Assembly (NCBI GenBank): GCA_949746285.1
Contig: CATJZH010000180.1
Span: 1-7,978, forward strand
DNA: 7,978 nucleotides
DNA from: an uncultured Clostridia bacterium
GTDB taxonomy: Bacteria > Bacillota > Clostridia > TANB77 > CAG-508
Direction: 5' to 3'
The position numbers were made by a program, and so were the translations under genes. The notes beneath the pieces were generated by a model that had not been told where the DNA came from, did no database searches, and was given only the letters and a program-made list of their open reading frames with translations. Positions 7,601 to 7,978 of the stretch are shown here, one piece after another (positions within the stretch are counted from its first letter, which is position 1; every line of letters begins with the position of its first letter).

Positions 7601-7978
7601 AGTAACAGCAGGAGAATTAACAGCTGATGATTTTGATGTAGAATTAGTTGGAGCAGATGAAAATGGTAAATACGAATATAGTGATGCTATAAATGTAACA
7701 GTAACACCAAATGTTGAAGGACTTCCACAAGAAGATATAACAGTTAAATACTATAAAGACGGAATAGAAGTTACAGATGAAACTTTAGGTGTAGGTGTAT
7801 ATGATATAGTAGTTGATATTGCAGCTGGAGATGTGTATGGAGATCAAACAGGATTAAAAGTTGGAAGTTTTGAAGTAACAGCAAAAGCAGAAACAGTAAC
7901 AATAGTAGGAAATACAGCAACAGAAACATATGATGGAACAGAGAAATCTGTAGAAGGATATGTAGCAACAGCAGCAGA
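1551..7978 (+). CDS. Giant secreted multi-domain Ig-like/MBG/YDG/Big repeat protein, putative adhesin (3' end outside window)
   Basis: Reading from ATG 1551, every in-frame codon to the right edge is sense: 2,142 whole codons and still open. Residues 1-32 form a signal peptide. Then come two N-terminal Ig-like domains (about 40-149 and 150-259), a DUF5011-like domain (260-335), Big_3-like domains (336-413 and 414-492), an MBG_2/YGX-like domain (493-571), C0 (572-649), B0 (650-728), A1 and A2 (729-918), B1 and B2 (919-1108), C1 and C2 (1109-1274), D1-A3 and D2-A4 (1275-1647), B3 (1648-1748), a third Big_3-like domain (1749-1837), A5 (1838-1923), D3-A6 (1924-2111) and the start of A7 (2112 on). 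Here A is YDG-like, D is Big_2-like, and B and C are MBG-type modules. These folds serve as stalks and binding modules of Gram-positive surface proteins. There is no catalytic motif and no cysteine. Binding partner is unknown. The cell-wall anchor, if any, lies beyond the window. Own promoter and strong ribosome binding site. Family assignments are by eye. Confidence 0.92.
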   Translation, partial: MSNFIKNQKQRFIIMIITFIMIITAMPNFILATNESVAEDKKAPEVIAHIKSGKRISSKDGLNFTIKDESYMTELIFQWDRNLPNSNTIAQSVPLREEDGKEFVQLIPTDGLSEGLHELSVAARDVHGNARWNDIPYYIVEGDVPEDYSDTTPPRFLLTAPNYPQPESVIDPGRKIKIGVSDENDIYAFVYKWVTERTTVPETGKIDYITGATIKYKPGNEIVIDAPTEEGEYWLQYFAIDGVNNYTLGQDVKYYIKDNEAPVLTLNGRENIDVPLNGNFIDEGANWTDNVDGSGIVYANETLDTSKVGPQRLSYTYTDKAGNSTTIYRTVTIVGTETTYELILPITKTYKYGEAIDLSGAYIKVTDKRGNITEVEATEDMFLGFDTTTLGNHEAVFEYEGIMEIYEYYVEDAVSKISIPVEFRPTKLEYEYKDEIDLTGGKIQVTMASGATKEVDLTEATVTRFDSTRIGSQLVMISYLGKNATFPITVDYRKIEITIPKHTSVYGEAEQTLTGSLTGGSFAEGDSFESLITLSREEGTEVGTYKIKAESSSDKYKITLAGEAIYEITQAVPQYEKVINLTANYGQTLNDIKNQLPTAENGTYTFEDDLGTKIETVGTITYKVTFTPNDTKNYQTVTGINTTVEVGKGAYVLPDNVSFVNDAIVYDGQEHTIEINNLPEGIVAAYTNNVLKNAGRYDVSVKFTLSEELSAKYSSIVPDTMNTTIEVTAKNPTTTDLSYDQLPKTEIYDGTAKAITVTKNTGVEGLGDITVKYYPVNEDNTEGTVLDGVPSEVGKYKVKVDITAGTNYNAITDLELGTLIIDSNEIKLDNLDIDIPSAEELVYDGNAKEVVVTPKEGVTGVGKITVKYYPVNEDGTEGEVLAGAPSDAGKYNVKVDIEPGVNYTGKDNLEVGSFEITKGEYIVKGITFPSKLGVIYTGTVQTINVVGTIPEGITVSYLNENNEETNKGIDVGTYNAIATFNFDTENTILSKNYSTIRIEGRQNNKLESVLKINKAPVYTLEGIVFNSNLEAVYTGSEQEIKVNEEDLPAGIVVSYTDNKGTNVGTYNAVATFSFDANNDAISKNYEEVVVAGSADNNNTLKATLKINKAAAPTITFPTTNAITYNPETTLAEVTLNGGSTEYGTFAWTDASIVPTVVNTGYEVTFTANENTIANYETIETTTATVELTVNKAAAPTITFPTADAIDYNAETTLADVTLNGGSTEYGTFAWTDTSIVPAVGNTGYEVTFTPNADTVANYETIETTTAIVELVVNKAQQPKPDISLSSETAVMTDENAPELTVNNLDDVKENAVVVYTSSKPEVATISAEGKITLIGAGETTITVTYPATNNYDANESTVTLTVSRDELDVNDFEVEFIGANENNAYTYGDTINVVVTPLVEGIDANKDITINYYKVDETTNEVSTESTINPANAGTYKIKIDIAETINYEAKSDLEIGTLVIAKANQDEPLFSNAKFEVKMTDNAPKIEAENTAKEDGVVEYTSSKPEVATIDQKGQTTLVGAGETTITVTYPETENYNSSSATVTLLVLRDTLSADDFEVSNNTYGYEEGVVRAVTVTAKVAGIDVEKDVTVKYYKVNEETGEVATEETVNPTDAGRYKVVISVEETTNYEATETDLVLEKELVIDKAAYQLTLKTEEQDGVSFESKTVKYAEGAQYSVTVSGLPEGIVANYNDENGQPTNVRNGNELGTSNAIATFEFDSSAKGQELSENYSSITPATLEAKLTVEDYRVDYIMVLDPEFKTTYKFGDAFDYEHIHLVELMASGAQKTVDSSNYEISENYDANKLGTQRVNVLLILNGQDDITAGKLITITVEATGELGEEYFEVTNATHTYDGRVKRPYVDPKVQGIEITDTRYYEVIDGVQSETPTDPINAGIYNIVVDATGIGFDAKNDIYVGKLTINKSSLQVKPQVKLVNTEGEEVSSVRLSGKAPIIEITNIKSVEENATISYLSSDENILTVAEDGTITLNGQGTATITVTFNETTNYFAKSSDEVTLEVTAGELTADDFDVELVGADENGKYEYSDAINVTVTPNVEGLPQEDITVKYYKDGIEVTDETLGVGVYDIVVDIAAGDVYGDQTGLKVGSFEVTAKAETVTIVGNTATETYDGTEKSVEGYVATAA
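1668..2327 (+). other. Paired N-terminal Ig-like domains
   Basis: Two 330-bp (110-codon) segments, 1668-1997 and 1998-2327, read as diverged copies of one domain. Each starts with D-x-x-x-P (DKKAPE, DTTPPR), has a conserved aspartate-rich turn (IKDES, VSDEND) and an aromatic W strand (FQWD, YKWV). Each ends with a strand plus an A-x-D-x-x-x-N turn (AARDVHGN, FAIDGVNN) and YYI. This resembles bacterial Ig-like domains found before DUF5011-type domains. Codons here are more mixed than in the rest of the gene, which suggests an older, non-amplified part of the protein. Confidence 0.55.
2328..2555 (+). other. DUF5011-like Ig-fold domain
   Basis: Residues 260-335 read EAPVLTLNG, then FIDEGANWTDNVDG, then KVGPQRLSYTYTDKAGN and a closing RTVTIVG strand. 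This is the typical order of DUF5011/HYR-like domains: AP.I.LNG, a DxG..w.Dn.DG turn, vG.y.v.Y..tD.aGN and v.R.V.V. Such domains are common near the N-terminus or stalk of secreted Firmicutes proteins. Confidence 0.75.
2556..3026 (+). other. Tandem pair of Big_3-like domains
   Basis: Residues 336-413 and 414-492 each carry the Big_3 pattern: Y-x-Y/x-G/D-E-x-I-D-L-(S/T)-G (YKYGEAIDLSG, YEYKDEIDLTG), a strand with a charged turn (KRGN, ASGA), and F-D-(T/S)-T-x-x-G (FDTTTLG, FDSTRIG) before the last strand (AVFEYEG, VMISYLG). A lone third copy occurs at 6795-7061. Family assignment rests on these motifs. Confidence 0.75.
3027..3263 (+). other. MBG_2 (YGX-type) domain
   Basis: Residues 493-571 start with KIEITIPKHTSVYGEAEQ, continue LTGSLTGGSFAEGDSF, and close with EVGTYKIKA, DKYKITLAG and YEITQA. 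The YG-x-x-x-x-x-L motif, the GD turn and the vGtY.I strand are the marks of the MBG (YGX type) domain seen in many bacterial surface proteins. Confidence 0.7.
3264..3734 (+). other. C-type (C0) and B-type (B0) MBG-like domains
   Basis: C0 (3264-3497) holds ANYGQTLNDI, then a VGTITYKVTFTPNDTKNYQTV strand split by a turn, and ends VEVGKG. It is a distant copy of C1 and C2 further on. B0 (3498-3734) holds YDGQEHTIEINNLPEGIVAAY and AGRYDVSVKF, the same pattern as the domains of the upstream gene. B0 is the best link between the two proteins. Confidence 0.6.
3735..4304 (+). repeat. 285-bp tandem duplication: A-type (YDG-like) domains A1 and A2
   Basis: A1 (3735-4019) and A2 (4020-4304) are each 95 codons and align in register at an offset of 285 bp. 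Both have YDG-x-A-K, then G-x-ITVKYYPVNED, then P-S-x-x-GKYxVKVDI, a G-x-NY turn and LExG. The stretch from ATTACAGTAAAATATTATCC (3855 and 4140) on is nearly the same DNA. This is the YDG-like domain type that also appears as A3 to A7. Confidence 0.8.
4305..4874 (+). repeat. Tandem pair of B-type domains B1 and B2
   Basis: B1 (4305-4592) and B2 (4593-4874) are 96 and 94 codons. Each has Y-T-G at the start of strand two, LP/IP-x-GI-V/T-VSY, then VGTYNA-V/I-ATF-x-FD and SKNY, and closes with L-x-x-x-LKINKA. Insertions differ between copies, so this doubling is older than that of the C pair next to it. Confidence 0.75.
4875..5372 (+). repeat. 249-bp perfect-length tandem duplication: domains C1 and C2
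   Basis: C1 (4875-5123) and C2 (5124-5372) are exactly 249 bp each. By hand count 69 of 83 residues are the same (14 differences, mostly conservative). Shared blocks include AAAPTITFPT, VTLNGGSTEYGTFAWTD and ANYETIETTTA. Much of the DNA between the differences is unchanged. It is one of the youngest-looking doublings in the gene and could expand or contract by recombination. Confidence 0.9.
5373..6491 (+). repeat. Duplicated two-domain module: Big_2-like + YDG-like (D1-A3, D2-A4)
   Basis: D1 (5373-5642) followed by A3 (5643-5939), and D2 (5940-6200) followed by A4 (6201-6491), form two copies of a composite unit of about 185-190 residues. D carries the Big_2 signature YTSSKPEVATI, then G, then GAGETTITVTYP. 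At the DNA level 5493-5587 and 6051-6145 differ at 10 of 95 positions by hand count. The junction into A is conserved (SRDELDVNDFEV, LRDTLSADDFEV). A domains contain INYYKVDE / VKYYKVNEE and AGTYK / AGRYK. A third, older copy is D3-A6 at 7320-7883. Confidence 0.8.
6492..7319 (+). other. B3, third Big_3-like and A5 domains
   Basis: B3 (6492-6794) has VSGLPEGIVANY, then NAIATFEFD and SENYSSI. The Big_3-like domain (6795-7061) has YKFGDAFDYEHIHLVELMASG and YDANKLGTQRV split over turns, so it is a diverged relative of the pair at 2556-3026 and stands alone here. A5 (7062-7319) has YDGRVKRP, then INAGIYNIVVDA and a closing VGKLTINK. A5 lacks the usual VKYYK strand in clear form (RYYEVIDG is in its place). 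Confidence 0.6.
7320..7883 (+). repeat. Third Big_2-like + YDG-like module (D3-A6)
   Basis: D3 (7320-7610) retains the Big_2 order ISYLSSDENILTVAEDGTI, split by turns, then GTATITVTF. A6 (7611-7883) starts with GELTADDFDVEL, keeps ITVKYYKDG and VGVYDIVVDI, and ends with VGSFEVTA. It matches the D1-A3 and D2-A4 modules in order and length (188 codons) but is more diverged, so it is an older copy of the same two-domain unit. Confidence 0.7.
7884..7978 (+). other. Start of a further YDG domain (A7), cut by the window edge
   Basis: The last whole codons encode ETVTIVGNTATETYDGTEKS followed by VEGYVATAA. The YDG-T-E-K-S-V-x-GY block is the classic opening of a YDG domain, here of the canonical form, unlike the shorter A types before it. 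The protein therefore continues by at least most of one domain beyond the window. Confidence 0.75.

Noticed and set aside
1801..7968. Series of long minus-strand ORFs rich in Leu, Tyr and His or in Ser, Val and Ala (for example near 3856-4110, 4765-5292 and 5293-5592)
   Set aside because: They lie antisense to the giant gene and arise from its A-ending codons (TAA/TAG cannot easily form on the other strand). They lack ribosome binding sites and natural composition.

Overview
The window looks like a chromosomal or contig fragment from a low-GC Gram-positive bacterium, probably an uncultured or gut-type member of the Firmicutes (Clostridia-like). The reasons are strong AT richness, a GGAGGA ribosome binding site, a near-consensus sigma-A promoter, codon use dominated by A-ending triplets (ATA, ACA, GCA, GTA, TTA, GGA, AGA), TAA stops, and families typical of Firmicutes surface proteins. 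TGA is not used as a sense codon in either gene. Species cannot be named from this sequence.

Layout: (1) Positions 1-1105 hold the 3' end of a plus-strand gene. Its product has at least three repeated extracellular MBG/Ig-like domains, then a Gly/Pro/Asn linker of 51-bp repeats, then a Lys/Glu/Ala tail built on 33-bp (11-residue) repeats. It ends with no visible cell-wall or membrane anchor. (2) Positions 1106-1550 are a non-coding gap. It holds a strong intrinsic terminator, a near-perfect palindrome, a pair of direct repeats 21 bp apart, a sigma-A-type promoter and the ribosome binding site of the next gene. (3) From 1551 to the right edge runs one uninterrupted plus-strand reading frame of at least 2,142 codons with no stop. 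Because it has no stop in the window it is easily missed by closed-ORF callers, yet it is the dominant feature. All long minus-strand ORFs lying over it, rich in Leu and Tyr/His, are antisense shadows of its monotonous codons.

The giant protein has a signal peptide followed by about twenty Ig-fold-like domains of roughly 75-110 residues. In order they are: two N-terminal Ig-like domains, a DUF5011-like domain, two Big_3-like domains, an MBG_2 (YGX)-like domain, and a mosaic of four recurring types. I call these A (YDG-like), B (YTG/LPEGI type), C (FTPN..NY type) and D (Big_2-like). Many neighbours come in pairs: Ig-Ig, Big_3-Big_3, A-A, B-B, C-C and DA-DA. This points to growth by repeated doubling. 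Its C-terminus, where an anchor would be, lies outside the window.

The two genes encode related surface-type proteins: the B-type domain is shared by both. They seem to be transcribed separately, because a terminator and a new promoter lie between them. They are best read as a surface-protein or adhesin locus. No enzyme, RNA gene, CRISPR array or mobile-element gene is visible. Substrate and binding partner are unknown.
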